64,000 nucleotides of DNA, taken from Procambarus clarkii (taxonomy: Eukaryota; Arthropoda; Malacostraca; Decapoda; Cambaridae). The stretch lies in the NCBI RefSeq assembly GCF_040958095.1, contig NC_091227.1, positions 14,779,762 to 14,843,761 on the forward strand, in the 5' to 3' direction. Numbering within the stretch: the first letter of the stretch is position 1; the number at the start of each line of letters is the position of its first letter. The translations under genes were made by a program, and so were the position numbers. The notes beneath the pieces are model-generated. The model was not told the DNA's origin, did not search any database, and saw only the letters and a list, made by a program, of their open reading frames with translations. Below are positions 1-29,400 of the stretch, piece by piece.

Positions 1-277
1 ATAACACTATATCAGTGACAGATAACACTATATCAGTGACAGATAACACTATATCAGTGACAGATGACACTATATATCAGTGACAGATAACACTATATAT
101 CAGTGGCAGATAACACTGTATCAGTGATAGATAACACTATATCAGTGACAGATAACACTATATCAGTGACAGATAACACTATATCAGTGACAGATAACAC
201 TATATCAGTGACAAATAACACTATATCAGTGACAGATAACACTATATCAGTGATAGATAACACTATATCAATGACAG
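1..277. repeat. 21-bp minisatellite
   Basis: A tandem array of a 21-bp unit containing AACACTATATCAGTGACAG, running in from before the window start. Units differ by single substitutions and by an extra TA in two copies. Because 21 is a multiple of three, one frame stays open and reads a repeated DNTISVT peptide. It has no other coding feature. Confidence 0.95.
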
Positions 278-1310
278 CTGCAGCCCAATTCCTGCTTCAT
301 AAGGTTTGTAAGCTTAAAAAAAGTCGAAAATGCAACCTATAAAGGAAAGTAACTACTCACAAATATTCGCGTTTTCCATGCATTGTGCTCCATAGGTTCG
401 GTGGGTTGGTTGGGTTCATACGTGTCTGGTTAGGCTATAGAGTTGCGTTTTTTCAAGGAGTGATAAATCCAGACCACAGGAGTACCCATTCTCTTGATGT
501 CTGTATGTAGGTTAATATATATTGGAGCCATGTACTCATCTTGATGAGTTGACCTATCTATTTCAGGTGAACTCATCCCACCTGTAGGAGAGGGGGGGGG
601 ATTCATCATATGTGGTTCTTTCAAGAATGTTTCCGCAATGGAAGATCGTTGAAATAAACCTGAAATAGTATATAGGTCCTGGTATGGGACAAATGGGGGG
701 GTCCCTGTGAGATCCAATTTGCAACGTCTCGCCTATTTCACTGCTTTCTGATTTTGGGGATTTTGTTCACTGCATTTCCTTCCTTGTCACTTGAGCCCCA
801 CAAGTGAGATATTCGCGGTGTTTGTGTTGTTGTGAATGTGTTTACATTTGAGTGTGTATGAGCTCACGTGCGTGTATGTGTCAGCAATAAACCACAGCAA
901 CAATCCCTACCAAGTTCAGGAAGAGCTTCCACCACCACATTGCAACTCTAGTGGTCCGATGACGCCGCTCTACAGAATGACCCACAAGTTTGCGTCCTTG
1001 AGCCCAAGTTGTTCCTAACATTCAGATATTCATCTGAATATCAGGGTATCCAGAATGGCTTAAATTAGCAAGTAAACTTAACCATGTGGAAATAGTTATA
1101 TGCCTAGTCTCTTCCATGCTTAAATATGGACTCTTACAAAACAAAACCGACTACTACACGAGAAAATATACTTTTCCAATGGAAAATAGACTCCTACATA
1201 GGAAAAAAGACTCCTACGTGAGAAAACAGGCTACTACAATTAAATATTTTCAGATGACATTATATATGAGTAGAATAAGTACAGAAGACAAACGTAAAAT
1301 GAACAATCCT
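278..1310. other. Non-repetitive stretch with one retroelement remnant
   Basis: Apart from the possible reverse-transcriptase fragment at 430-717, I see no gene, RNA or tandem repeat here. The open frames at 836-1018 and 1086-1316 are short, have no recognisable domain, and lack convincing start or splice context. Confidence 0.5.
430..717 (-). pseudogene. Possible degenerate LINE reverse-transcriptase fragment
   Basis: Read on the minus strand across frames, the segment near 640-715 resembles the stretch of non-LTR reverse transcriptases before the catalytic FADD box. A Gly-Pro-Ile-Leu-like run is followed by a string that reads FQVYFNDLP. The frame that is open for 95 codons has no ATG start and is not the frame carrying this motif, so the remnant is frameshifted. 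No catalytic YADD/FADD box is visible downstream. This is a family-level guess from one motif. Confidence 0.3.
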
Positions 1311-1496
1311 GACTAGAAGGTGAAGGGACGACAACGTTTCGGTCCGTCCTGGATCATTCTCAAGTCGATTGTGACTTCGACTTGAGAATGTCCACAATCG
1401 ACTTGAGAATGGTCCAAGGCGGACCGAAACGTCGTCGTTCTAGTGTGTGGTCTGGTCAACATTCTTCAGCCACGTTATTGTGACTCATCGCCAACA
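1311..1496. mobile_element. Fold-back (inverted-repeat) element, copy 1
   Basis: Two inverted arms carry ACGTTTCGGTCCGTCC and its reverse complement, each next to TCAAGTCGATTGTG or its complement. The right flank continues with CAGCCACGTTATTGTGACTC. The same arms and flank recur at 12254-12432, 19696-19913 and 29258-29400, with a partial arm near 24843. No transposase is encoded, so this is a non-autonomous MITE-like family. Confidence 0.75.
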
Positions 1497-1766
1497 TGTG
1501 GAAATTCTTCCCAAACCAATGTAAGCTAAAATGGATGTGTACAAGATTAGTACAAGACCTGAGGAGCAGTCTCACCCTAGCATGAAAACTACTCATAGAT
1601 ACATAGAGAGAAAAGAACTTTAGCAAAAGCATCACATAGAATTTCTTGGCGGATGATCACGTAAACTGTGCAGCATTTAACTATCTACCGTAAGGTATTA
1701 TGATAAAATACACCACATAGTAAACAAAAATAAAATAAAACAGATTTTGGTGCCAGGCTGAACCCT

Positions 1767-2068
1767 CGCCCCCCCCCCTCATCCCCACCCCCGTGGCAAA
1801 CACACACAGTGCAAGTTCAGGGGTCTGCAAACACTAAATCCACGCACACGCACCCCCCTCCCCCCACATAAACACACGTGCAACCCATCTCCCCCACAAA
1901 CACACACACACATGCACCTTTCCCCTTCCCCCCCCACCCCCCACCCCCCCACACACACACAGCGACACAAACACCCTCTTCCTCCCTCCTTCCCCCCCCC
2001 ACAAACACACACGACACAAACACCCCCTTCCCTCCCCCTTCACACGACACAAACACCCCCCACCCTCC

Positions 2069-2145
<77 letters not shown>
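1767..2145. repeat. C-rich low-complexity tract ending in (CA)n
   Basis: Runs of C mixed with CACACA lead into an uninterrupted (CA)n array of about 70 bp at 2073-2145. The open frames on both strands here (Cys/Val/Gly-rich or His/Thr/Pro-rich) are low-complexity artefacts. Confidence 0.95.
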
Positions 2146-4359
<2,214 letters not shown>

Positions 4360-4494
4360 GCTCAAAACAGACTATGTACTCTTTTTAAAGGAGGTCATAG
4401 CATAACATACATACATTCTTTTAACCTAACCAGTCAGTGGACTGACAACACTGGCCAGTGTCAGCGCTGCTGATAGCAACACAACATACACCTT

Positions 4495-4496
<2 letters not shown>

Positions 4497-4568
<72 letters not shown>
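4497..4568. repeat. (GA)n microsatellite
   Basis: About 70 bp of uninterrupted GA, the complementary partner of the (CT)n tract at 4259-4354. Confidence 0.97.
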
Positions 4569-4571
<3 letters not shown>

Positions 4572-4788
4572 GGGAGAGGGGCAGGAGGTAAAGCATTACA
4601 AATTCCGTGTCACTGGGACCATCGGTGACAGAGCCGCGTATAAATTTCATAAACAAGATGATTTATGCAACAGCGCTGTGCAATAGTTACCCCAAATAAA
4701 CTCCGATAAAACAGTGACTTGAATCAACAAATAAAGTAACCGAATTTTGGCATTGTGGTCGATAGTGTTAAAAATGCTGAGTCCCTAC

Positions 4789-4808
4789 CTGGCTGGCTGG
4801 CTGGCTGG

Positions 4809-4839
<31 letters not shown>

Positions 4840-5227
4840 GCTGGCTGGCTGGCTGGCTGCCTGGCTGCCTGCCTGCCTGCTTGCTTGCCTGGCTGGCTGG
4901 CTGCCTGCCTGCCTGCCTGGCTGGCTGGCTGCCTGCCTGCCAACCTGCCTGCCTGCCAACCTGCCTGCCTGCCTGGCTGGCTGGCTGGCTGCCTGCCTGC
5001 CTGCCTGCCTGCCTGCCAACCTGCCTGCCAACCTGCCTGCCTGCCTGCCTGCCTGCCAACCTACCTGCATGCCTGCCAACCTGCCTGCCAACCTGCCTGC
5101 CTGCCAACCTGCCTGCCAACCTGCCTGCCTGCCTGCCTGCCTGCCAACCTTCCTGCCTGCCTGCCAACCTTCCTGCCTGCCTGCCAACCTTCCTGCCTGC
5201 CTGCCAACCTGCCTGCCTGCCTGCCAA

Positions 5228-5259
<32 letters not shown>

Positions 5260-5815
5260 CCAACCTACCTGCCTGCCTGCCTGCCAACCTGCCTGCCAAC
5301 CTGCCTGCCTGCCTGCCTGCCTACCTGCCAGCCTGCCTGCCTGCCTGCCTGCCAACCTTCCTGCCTGCCTGCCAACCTTCCTGCCTGCCAACCTTCCTGC
5401 CTGCCTGCCAACCTTCCTGCCTGCCTGCCAACCTGCCTGCCTGCCTGCCAACCTTCCTGCCTGCCTGCCAACCTTCCTGCCTGCCTGCCAACCTGCCTGC
5501 CTGCCAACCTGCCTGCCTGCCTGCCAACCTGCCTGCCTGCCTGCCAACCTGCCTGCCTGCCTGCCAACCTGCCTGCCTGCCTGCCAACCTTCCTGCCTGC
5601 CTGCCAACCTTCCTGCCTGCCTGCCAACCTTCCTGCCTGCCTGCCAACCTTCCTGCCTGCCTGCCAACCTGCCTGCCTGCCTGCCAACCTGCCTGCCTGC
5701 CTGCCAACCTGCCTGCCTGCCTGCCAACCTGCCTGCCTGCCTGCCAACCTGCCTGCCTGCCTGCCAACCTGCCTGCCTGCCTGCCTGCCAACCTGCCAGC
5801 CTGCCTGCCTTCCTA
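4789..5815. repeat. CCTG/GGCTG tetranucleotide array with 20-bp higher-order units
   Basis: About 1 kb of CCTG repeats. The left edge mixes in GGCTG. From about 5100 the array settles into 20-bp units of the form CTGCCAACCTTCCTGCCTGC or the same with G for the T. It decays at the right edge into CCTACCTGCCTTCC-like sequence up to about 5895. All six frames are open for long distances (LPACLPAN- or GRQAG-type peptides), which is a property of the repeat. Confidence 0.95.
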
Positions 5816-5895
5816 ACAACCTTTCTGCTGAAATACTTACCAGCCAGCCTGTCTACCTTCCTACCTGACTTACCTTCCTCCCTACCTACCTGCCT

Positions 5896-6644
5896 ACATT
5901 TTATTGGGGGGTTATATTTTGCCAACAAAAATTGGTCACGGTATTTCCAATTAGTATTATGTATAATCAAGTTTATACATTCTACATCAATAACGCTGTG
6001 GGAAATATTTGATTTATTTGGGAAATTCTAAGTTCTTTGTTTTAGGTCAAGTTTATTTAACAAACAAATTTATTCAAGCAATATTTTGTTTATTAACATA
6101 ATTCATTCAGTGTCAATATTTATATAAGTGAATGTTTTATGAGTCGTAATTTTCGTAATTTTACGAAAAAAAAAATCGTAATTTTCGTAATTTATTATCG
6201 TAACTGTTTGTCAATTTAGGAAATTGGGATATATCTACACTTTTGTTTTAAGTCATATCTCGTTATAAAATAAATATTTGTCAAAGAAAAATGATGCTTA
6301 TTCGCATTCTGCCATTAATGATTGCGTGAAAAATATATATTTGTCTGTTTTTCGTAATTGAAAGAACATTTTGGTTAAATCTGCCTGTCTGTTATAGGTC
6401 ACTTTTTATTATTTAATACCCAGTGGTATTTAGTGAAAATATAATAATTACATTGCCCCTGACAACTGTGCAAAAAAAGTGTAGATCTGGCTTGCAAATT
6501 GCAAAATAATAATAATAATTCATTTTGTCGAGGACAGGAAGCCTGTGTATATAAACACTTTAGCATTATATCGAGGTCACCCCCAAGGTCGAACCGTGAA
6601 TGCAACGACCTTAAAATGACCTTCACCAGAATGCAACACCACAA
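5896..6644. other. AT-rich non-coding stretch
   Basis: I see no gene or strong repeat. A short TTTTCGTAATTTTACG-like motif recurs around 6145-6200. Confidence 0.5.
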
Positions 6645-6885
6645 CACGTTGTTGTTGTTTTAGATTCAGCTACTCGGAATAAAAAGTTCCAAGCAGCACG
6701 GGCTATGGTGAGCCCGTAGTACCCCACAGCAGTTTGTTAACTCCCGGGGTACCTATTTACTGCTAGGCTACCAGAGGCATCAGGCGAAATGATACGTACT
6801 CAGCTGGTTCTTTTCTATCCGAGGATCAAACCTGGGATCCTTGATTGTGAGTCGAAAACGTCGACTACTGTACCACAGGACCTCA
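6645..6885 (-). mobile_element. tRNA-derived SINE with (AAC)n tail
   Basis: On the minus strand a tRNA-like head near 6885-6790 has a B-box-like CAGGTTTGATCCTCGG and an A-box-like TGGTACAGTAGTCGACG. A core follows containing CTAGCAGTAAATAGGTACC. The element ends in CTCACCATAGCCCGTGCTGC and an (AAC)n tail at about 6645-6660. The tail module recurs at 38245-38312 and 40118-40190. The core recurs in other SINEs at 7880-7960 and 18240-18335. Confidence 0.65.
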
Positions 6886-7109
6886 TGTCAATCTTATTGG
6901 ATTGTGGCGGAAAGGCTCAGGAACTAGTCACAGGCCCGGTGCATGCCAGGTGTGAGGTAAGGGAGTGTCATAGGCCAGGCGGGGTCGGCTCCAGTGCCAC
7001 ACTTTAAGAAATATCGGCATCTAACCCAGCCTGCCCTTCCCCAGGGATGTTCATGAAGTCACGTTTGAAATACTGGTTGTGTTCTCCGTAGAATTATTTA
7101 AGTTCAAGG

Positions 7110-7480
7110 TTATATTATTTTTCTGAGAGAAAGGGGGGGGAGGGGCAAGGTAGAGAGGGAAGAATGGCGGGAGAGGACGGGTTTTTGAAGAGCGGGAAGG
7201 AGAAGGGGAGAAAGGGGAGAGGGGAGAGGATAAAATGGGAGAAAGGAGTAAAGAGGGGGAATTGGGGGAGAAAGGTGGAGAGGGTGAAGGAAAGTAGAGT
7301 GGGGGATAGGAAACGAAAGGGGTGAGAGGGGAAGAGGAAACAAGAAGGGCAAGAGGAGGATTGTATGGGGATGAAAGTGGAGAGGGGAGGAGATAGGGCA
7401 GAAAGGAATGGGAAAAAAGGGGGATAAGGAAAGAGATATGAGAGGGGGGAGGCGAAGAGGAGGGGGGGGGAGGGGCTCTT
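7110..7480. repeat. Polypurine (G+A) tract
   Basis: About 370 bp almost entirely of G and A on the plus strand with very few pyrimidine interruptions and several long G runs. There is no regular period. Confidence 0.9.
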
Positions 7481-7529
7481 GTTGCTCTATAAGCTTAACA
7501 ATTTATGTTCTTGGCGAATGAACTATAGG

Positions 7530-7815
7530 CCCATGTACTCACCTAGTTGTGCTTGCGGGGGTTGAGCTTTGGCTCTTTGGTTCCGCCTCTCCACCATCAA
7601 TCAACTGGTGTATAGATTCCTGAGCCTGCTGGGCTCTATCATATCTACATTTGAAACTGTGTATGGAGTCAGCCTCCATCACATCACTGCCTAATGCATT
7701 CTGTTAACTACTCTGACACTGAAAAAGTTCTTTTGTGTGTGTGTATTCACCTAGTTGTGCTTGCGGGGGTTGAGCTCTGCTCTTTCGGCCCGCCTCTCAA
7801 CTGTTAATCAACTGT
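7530..7815 (-). mobile_element. LINE 3'-end fragments
   Basis: Minus-strand copies of the 3' end of the non-LTR element whose reverse-transcriptase tail is at 31405-31935. Both carry the reverse complement of CACAACTAGGTGAGTA next to a (GT)n/(AC)n run, and the block matching AGGCTGACTCCAT. A second, shorter copy starts at about 7747, so two truncated insertions are nested. Confidence 0.7.
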
Positions 7816-7849
7816 TACTAACTACTATTTTTTTTTCTCCACGCCACAC

Positions 7850-7975
7850 ACACACCCTCAGAAAGCAGCCCGTGACAGCTGACTAACTCCCAGGTACCTA
7901 TTTACTGCTAGGTAACAGGAGCATCAGGGTGAAAGAAACTCTGCCCATTGTTTCTCGCCGGCGCCGTGTGTGTGT
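7850..7975 (-). mobile_element. SINE fragment (core region)
   Basis: Contains the plus-strand strings CAGCCCGTGACAGCTGACTAA, CCTATTTACTGCTAGGTAAC and GAAACTCTGCCCATTG. These are shared almost exactly with the fuller SINE at 18150-18400. The tRNA-like head is missing and replaced by a (GT)n run. Confidence 0.65.
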
Positions 7976-7994
7976 GTGTGTGTACTCACCTAGT

Positions 7995-8815
7995 TATAGT
8001 GAAGGATGTGAAGAATGTCTCATGTAAACTATGAACACGAGTTAAGGATGTGAAGGATGTCTCATGTAAACTATGAACACGAGTGAAGGATGTGAAGGAT
8101 GTCTCATGTAAACTATGAACACGAGTGAAGGATGTCTCATGTAAACTATGAACACGAGGGAAGGATGTCTCATGTAAACTATGAACACGAGTTAAGGATG
8201 TGAAGGATGTCTCATGTAGACTATGAACACGAGTGAAGGATGTGAAAGATGTCTCATGTAAACTATGAACACGAGTGAAGGATGTCTCATGTAAACTATG
8301 AACACGAGGGAAGGATGTCTCATGTAAACTATGAACACGAGGGAAGGATGTGAAGGATGTCTCATGTAAACTATGAACACGAGTGAAGGATGTGAAAGAT
8401 GTCTCATGTAAACTATGAACACGAGTGAAGGATGTCTCATGTAAACTATGAACACGAGTGAAGGATGTCTCATGTAAACTATGAACACGAGTGAAGGATG
8501 TGAAAGATGTCTCATGTAAACTATGAACACGAGTGAAGGATGTCTCATGTAAACTATGAACACGAGTGAAGGATGTGAAAGATGTCTCATGTAAACTATG
8601 AACACGAGTGAAGGATGTCTCATGTAAACTATGAACACGAGTGAAGGATGTCTCATGTAAACTATGAACACGAGGGAAGGATGTGAAAGATGTCTCATGT
8701 AAACTATGAACACGAGTGAAGGATGTGAAGGATGTCTCATGTAAACTATGAACACGAGTGAAGGATGTCTCATGTAAACTATGAACACGAGTGAAGGATG
8801 TCTCATGTAAACTAT
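7995..8815. repeat. Minisatellite with 33- and 42-bp units
   Basis: About 20 units built on ATGTCTCATGTAAACTATG followed by AACACGAGTGAAGG. Some units carry an extra 9 bp (GATGTGAAG or GATGTGAAA), giving two unit lengths in an irregular order. Both lengths are multiples of three, so a 264-codon minus-strand frame reading repeated VFIVYMRH stays open. It has no domain and is not supported as a gene. Confidence 0.93.
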
Positions 8816-10550
8816 TGGAAATTTACGAAAGGCCTGATGGCTGCAGTTTATAATTTTACAAATTAACACAACGGTAAACGTAATTAAAAGCCTACTAATA
8901 ACGCTTTGTAACATCGTTCGAGAACATTTGAAAGAACTGTTGAAACTTCTCGATAACTCGTCTAAGAGCTTAAAATTGCATTGCAACAGCGTTGGCTTAA
9001 AGTTAAGAAAACGTTAGTGAATTGTTTTTCCTCTCATGTTTTTAGTCCTTGAATCCGCCAAAGTGTTGATAAACACCAACGTTATTGGAACAAATTGAAG
9101 CAGAGTAAAAACTTCATAAACAAAAATATGGAGGTGTTGTCGGAGCCGAGAGGCAGGTGAGAGGCGTTAGCGAGGGCGGCTGAGAACGAAAGGGACATAA
9201 AGGGGCTAGGAAGAGGAGGGGAGAGAGCAGTAGAGAGAGTGAATGGGAATATAAAGATTATATATGGAGAGGAGGGTGGAAGCTAGGCGCGGAGTGGAAG
9301 CGTTGACCGTACATCGCGGCCAGCACACAGCCCCCACCCAAAAGGGTTTTCTCATGTGTAAAGCCCCCAAAGGCAGTCCCTATTTCTGATCCGAAATGTA
9401 ACGAAGAAAAATATAAACCTAAACATTTGTCGAAGGCGATAAGGAGAGGTTTTTTCATTATTTATTGCCCGGTTGTAAAAATATTCATAAAATACGTTAT
9501 TTTTTCCTTTTATTTTATATTTTTTTAGGATTTGACACACAATAAATGTTTCAGGACAACAAATATTCAGAAACTCGGGTAGAGGGGATTGACTCCCCCG
9601 CCCTCCCATGCCTCCTCTGCCCTCTAAGCCTCCTACACCTCCAAGCCTTCTCCGCCCTATATCCTCCACCTCCAAGCCTCCTCCTCCCTCCAAGCCTCAT
9701 CCGCCCTCCCAGTCTAAATGTGTGTCGGCAGAAATCCTGAAGCATCTCGGGAAGACCAACAAGTTCTGCAATGGCGGACAAAATTTAAGTAAATTGGTCC
9801 TGTACACAACAACTGATGAAGCAGCGGAAGGAAGGCCAGTTGGCCCATATGAGCCAGTTCCTATTTTAATCCACTATAACTTATTTCGATATACCCTGTA
9901 CATGTCTAACATATACTTGAAACATCAAGTAATTCCACTCTCTTTTGCTACCGGTAATCTGTTCCATGAATCAATTATTCTAAATAATTCTAAATTAGAA
10001 TTTACTCATGTATTTTCTACATCTTAAATTATCCAATTTATAGCCATAACTTACTGCCAAATAGTTACGACAAGTACTATCATTTCAAGAGGATGGGTTG
10101 CCGAGCCTGCCACCCCTCTAGACAATATTTTTTCCCTGCCAAGGGCATGACATAGACTCATGATAAGCCTGAGAAAACTGGGTACACGTGGCTGGTAGGG
10201 TTAGGTTAGATGAGGAGAGGTTAGGTTAGGTTTGGTTTGGTTAGGTGAATCCAGTGTTTAATCAGTTCCTAATGAAGTCACAATTTACGGGCTATTCATG
10301 CCCGTGCCACTTTTTGGATGGCTTCATCTTTATCATTCAATTAAATAACAATGATCTATCTATGAGAACATCTTTGGACCAGGGCGTACGTGTAGGGTGA
10401 CCTATGACTCGGGCTCCATTCCACCGCTCTGCTCAGAGGCTTTGAACTTAGTCTATTACAGACACCTGCATGCATCCTGAGGGCAGGTGGCTGAAAGGTT
10501 AGTCAATAATGGCTTTAGGATTAGTATCTTGATGTCATGTTTACGTTACA
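8816..10550. other. Non-coding stretch and 3' flank of the receptor gene
   Basis: No supported gene. It holds a CCTCC-rich patch (9590-9715) and a short TTAGG-like run (10195-10250). A minus-strand ATTAAA at 10262-10257, about 290 bp past the receptor stop codon, is a possible but unproven polyadenylation signal. AATAAA on the minus strand occurs near 9460. Confidence 0.5.
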
Positions 10551-26418
<15,868 letters not shown>

Positions 26419-26707
26419 CGTCGTCGTCGTCAGGACAAAGCTGCCCGTCGTTAATTTACTTCCCTGAGGGCGTTTAGTTTAGTTATAGCTTCTCTAACAC
26501 ATGCACTTTCAACGGGATCGTAGCATCCTTTAAGTAACGTATTTTTACCTTCCATACAAGACTAGCATTTCTTTTACAATAAGAAATGCACGCAATAGAT
26601 ACTCTAGGAGTTGTGAAGTCAAGGCATGACAGCTGAAAGTGCATTGAGATTGTATTAAATTATTGAACAAGGAAAACTCCGATTTTCTGAAGGAAAACTG
26701 GGAGTTT

Positions 26708-26709
<2 letters not shown>

Positions 26710-26773
<64 letters not shown>

Positions 26774-27538
26774 ATGTGTGTGTGTGTACTCAACTAGTTG
26801 TGCATGCGGGGGGTTGAACTTTGGCTCTTTGGTCCCGCCTCTCAATTGTCAATCAACTGGTCTACAGATTCCTGAGACTACTGGACTCTATCAAATCTAC
26901 ATTTGAAACTGTGTATGGAGTCTGCCTCCACCACATCACTGCTTAATGCAACCCCCACAAGTGTGTGTGTGTGTGTGTACTCACCTAGTTGTGCTTGGAG
27001 GGGTTAAGCTCTGGCTCTTTGGTCCCGCCTCTCAACTGTCACTCTACTGATGTACAGGTTCCTGAGCCTATTGGGCTCCATTATATCCACACTTGAAACT
27101 GGGTATGAAATCTGCCTCAACCACATTACTTCCTAATGCATTCCTTTTGTCAATCACTCTGACACTAAAAAAATTCTTTCTAACATCTCTGTGGCTCATT
27201 TGGGCACACAATTTCCACCTGTGTCCCCTAGTGCATGTGCCCCTTATGTTAAATCAGCCTGTCTTTATCTACCATATCAATTTCTTTGAGAATCTTGTAT
27301 GTGGTGATCAAGTCCCGCATAACTCTTCTGTCTTCCAGCTACGTGACGTTTAATTCCCGTAGTCTCTACTCGTAGCTCATACCTCTCAGTTCGGGTACTA
27401 GCCTGGTGGCAAACCTTTGAACCTTTTACAGTTTAGTCATATGCTTGACTAGATATGGACTCCATGCTGGAGCTGCATACTCCAGGATTGGTCTGACATA
27501 TGTGGTATACAAAGTTCTGAATTATTCCTTGCACATTC

Positions 27539-27583
<45 letters not shown>
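26710..27583 (-). mobile_element. Two truncated LINE copies with (TA)n and (GT)n
   Basis: After a (TA)n run at 26710-26766, the LINE 3' end appears twice in minus orientation (about 26777-26960 and 26985-27540), each starting at a (GT)n run and CTCAACTAGTTGTGC or CTCACCTAGTTGTGC. The longer copy reaches into the reverse transcriptase. On the minus strand near 27525-27465 it reads LYTTYVRPILEYAAPAW, a classic non-LTR C-terminal motif. Frameshifts and stops make it inactive. A (GT)n run at 27540-27583 closes it. Confidence 0.75.
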
Positions 27584-27587
<4 letters not shown>

Positions 27588-29255
27588 CACGAAGAAATTA
27601 ACATGTGATGAACAATGTGATAATGTCAGAAAACGAAGAAAGGATTAAGACAAGAATTTTCTTGAGTACAATACTTTCGTATTTAATAATACGAAATCAC
27701 TTCTGAAGATGTATTATTCGTGGCCCTTCCTTCGTGGTCTGACATTATAGTACTTTACAGCTATATCATGTGCACTTCAAGAAAGACATTATAAGGTACT
27801 AATCATTGCAATAATGATACAACATTTATATAGTGCTAGTGTGCTATTTATCGTGTGCCAGGCCCAGGTACAATGGGCAATGCCCATTGTACTGAGCAAT
27901 GGATACTGAGATAGGATATTAGTACAATGGGCAATGCCCATTGTATTAATATCCTATCTGTATTAATGCTAATATCCTATCTGTCCATCTACTTATTCAT
28001 CCATCTATATTTTTATCTAGCCCCCCCCCCTCTCCCCATTCTCTCAGAAAAAATATATATTAAGAACCACTTAAATAACTGTATGGATGTAAGAAATTAT
28101 ATTGCGACAAAAATTTCATGTTAAATACACCCAATATTTCACACATGACCATGAAAATGGCCTAAGGATGTTTACAATAAATATTAAAGCATTTAATTTA
28201 GGCCTACCCCGTCCAGCATATAATCATCTTGGATATTGATATTAGGTAACAACTCAATGGACTTACTTGCATGATGAAGAAAACAATTTTTCTTCGCTTA
28301 AAGCACTCGCAAATATCCTCAGAATCGCCCTTCACTTCGATAATCGATAAAGCATTTAACCTAATAAATTTATTTGTTAACGAAACCGGGTGTTCACACA
28401 ACAAAATTTCCACATAGCCACAATAACACAGTCCAAGGCCTTCATAGAACGTAAAGTTATACAGTTGTTCTTTACTGTCTTCTCACAAAAAATAAAATGA
28501 AATCCATATTAACACATTTGTAGAGTGAAGAGTCAGCAAAATATATAGTGGCAAAACGGGTCATTTGCCGTCTATTTTTTGTGTGTGTGCCGTGCTAAAA
28601 TCCATATTAACTCATATTCCGTGTTAGAGCAACCATGCGTGTCGCCTCATTATCTCTTTCATTGTGAGAGTTCGTGTTTCTTAAAAAAAAAATCCCTCTT
28701 GAGAGGCAAATCGAGAGAAGTGCCGAGTGGCAGCAGCGTGGCAGTGGCAGTACTGAGTGGCAGCAGTGGCAGGTCACGCCTGAGTTTCGTCAGTGGATAA
28801 CACGGGTAGAGGAGACACAAGAGGCTCCATCACCACAGCGGGTGTTGACAGTCGTAAGGTATCCCCCCTCACACATCTATACTTACCTTGTCTGTCTTAC
28901 TGGGCTTCCCCACCTTTCGTAATGATCGTACACTCGCCCTCTGTAATGCACAAGCCACAGCCTGATATGCTGTGGGGAAATGTAGTTTATTAGCGCAGGC
29001 CTTCGTTATTGATTCTTTAATGGGAGAAAACAGTATGCAAGTAAAATAGCTGGAAACGTGGGTACCCGACGCTAAGCTGGTTCTCTGGTAATCCAATTGG
29101 TCTCGGGTTCGTTAGTAGTGTATTTTAGTACGGTACATATATAATGTTTCATAGGTAACGAGACTGACTCGATCCCGATATGGAATATGCCTTTAGCGAG
29201 TTGTAAACAAAATTCAGAGTATATACTACAAGTATTATATAATCATATTATATCC
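27584..29255. other. Mostly single-copy, no supported gene
   Basis: Contains nested hairpins at 27866-27960. The plus-strand frame at 28674-28922 has no ATG start and is Trp/Gln/Ser-rich around GTGGCAGCAGTGGCAG repeats. It ends near GTC|GTAAGG, a good donor-like string, so a 5' exon is conceivable but unsupported. Confidence 0.35.
27866..27960. repeat. Short nested inverted repeats
   Basis: ACAATGGGC-AAT-GCCCATTGT occurs twice. Around the second copy the pairing extends outward through GATAGGATATTA and TAATATCCTATC, giving arms of about 22 bp with a 3-base loop. Confidence 0.8.
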
Positions 29256-29257
29256 AA

Positions 29258-29400
29258 ACCACACATCACGAAATGAAGAAACGACAACGTACAATTATCA
29301 AGTCGAGGACTTGATAATTGTACGTCGTTATCAAGTCGAGGACTTGATAACGGCGGACCAAAACGTCGTCGTTTTTTACTTTTCTGGTGTGTGGTTTGGT
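29258..29400. mobile_element. Fold-back element, copy 4 (split)
   Basis: Diverged arms with ATCAAGTCGAGGACTTGATA and AAAACGTCGTCG and the CTGGTGTGTGGTTTGGT edge. The usual CAGCCACGTTATTGTGACTC flank is displaced to about 29688-29710 as TTTAGCCATGTTATTGTGAC, so about 290 bp was inserted at the element edge. Confidence 0.65.

Noticed and set aside
103..342. 79-codon frame with DNTISVT repeats
   Set aside because: Translation of a 21-bp minisatellite.
4747..6031. Open frames of 150-400 codons reading LPACLPAN or GRQAGRLAG
   Set aside because: Direct translation of the CCTG-type array. Every frame is open and nothing outside the repeat is protein-like.
8192..8986. 264-codon minus-strand frame with repeated VFIVYMRHPS
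   Set aside because: The minisatellite unit lengths (33 and 42) are multiples of three, which keeps the frame open by chance. No start context or domain.
28674..28922. Coding exon rich in Trp/Gln/Ser on the plus strand
   Set aside because: No ATG, no recognisable domain, and internal GTGGCAGCAG repeats. The donor-like end alone is not enough.
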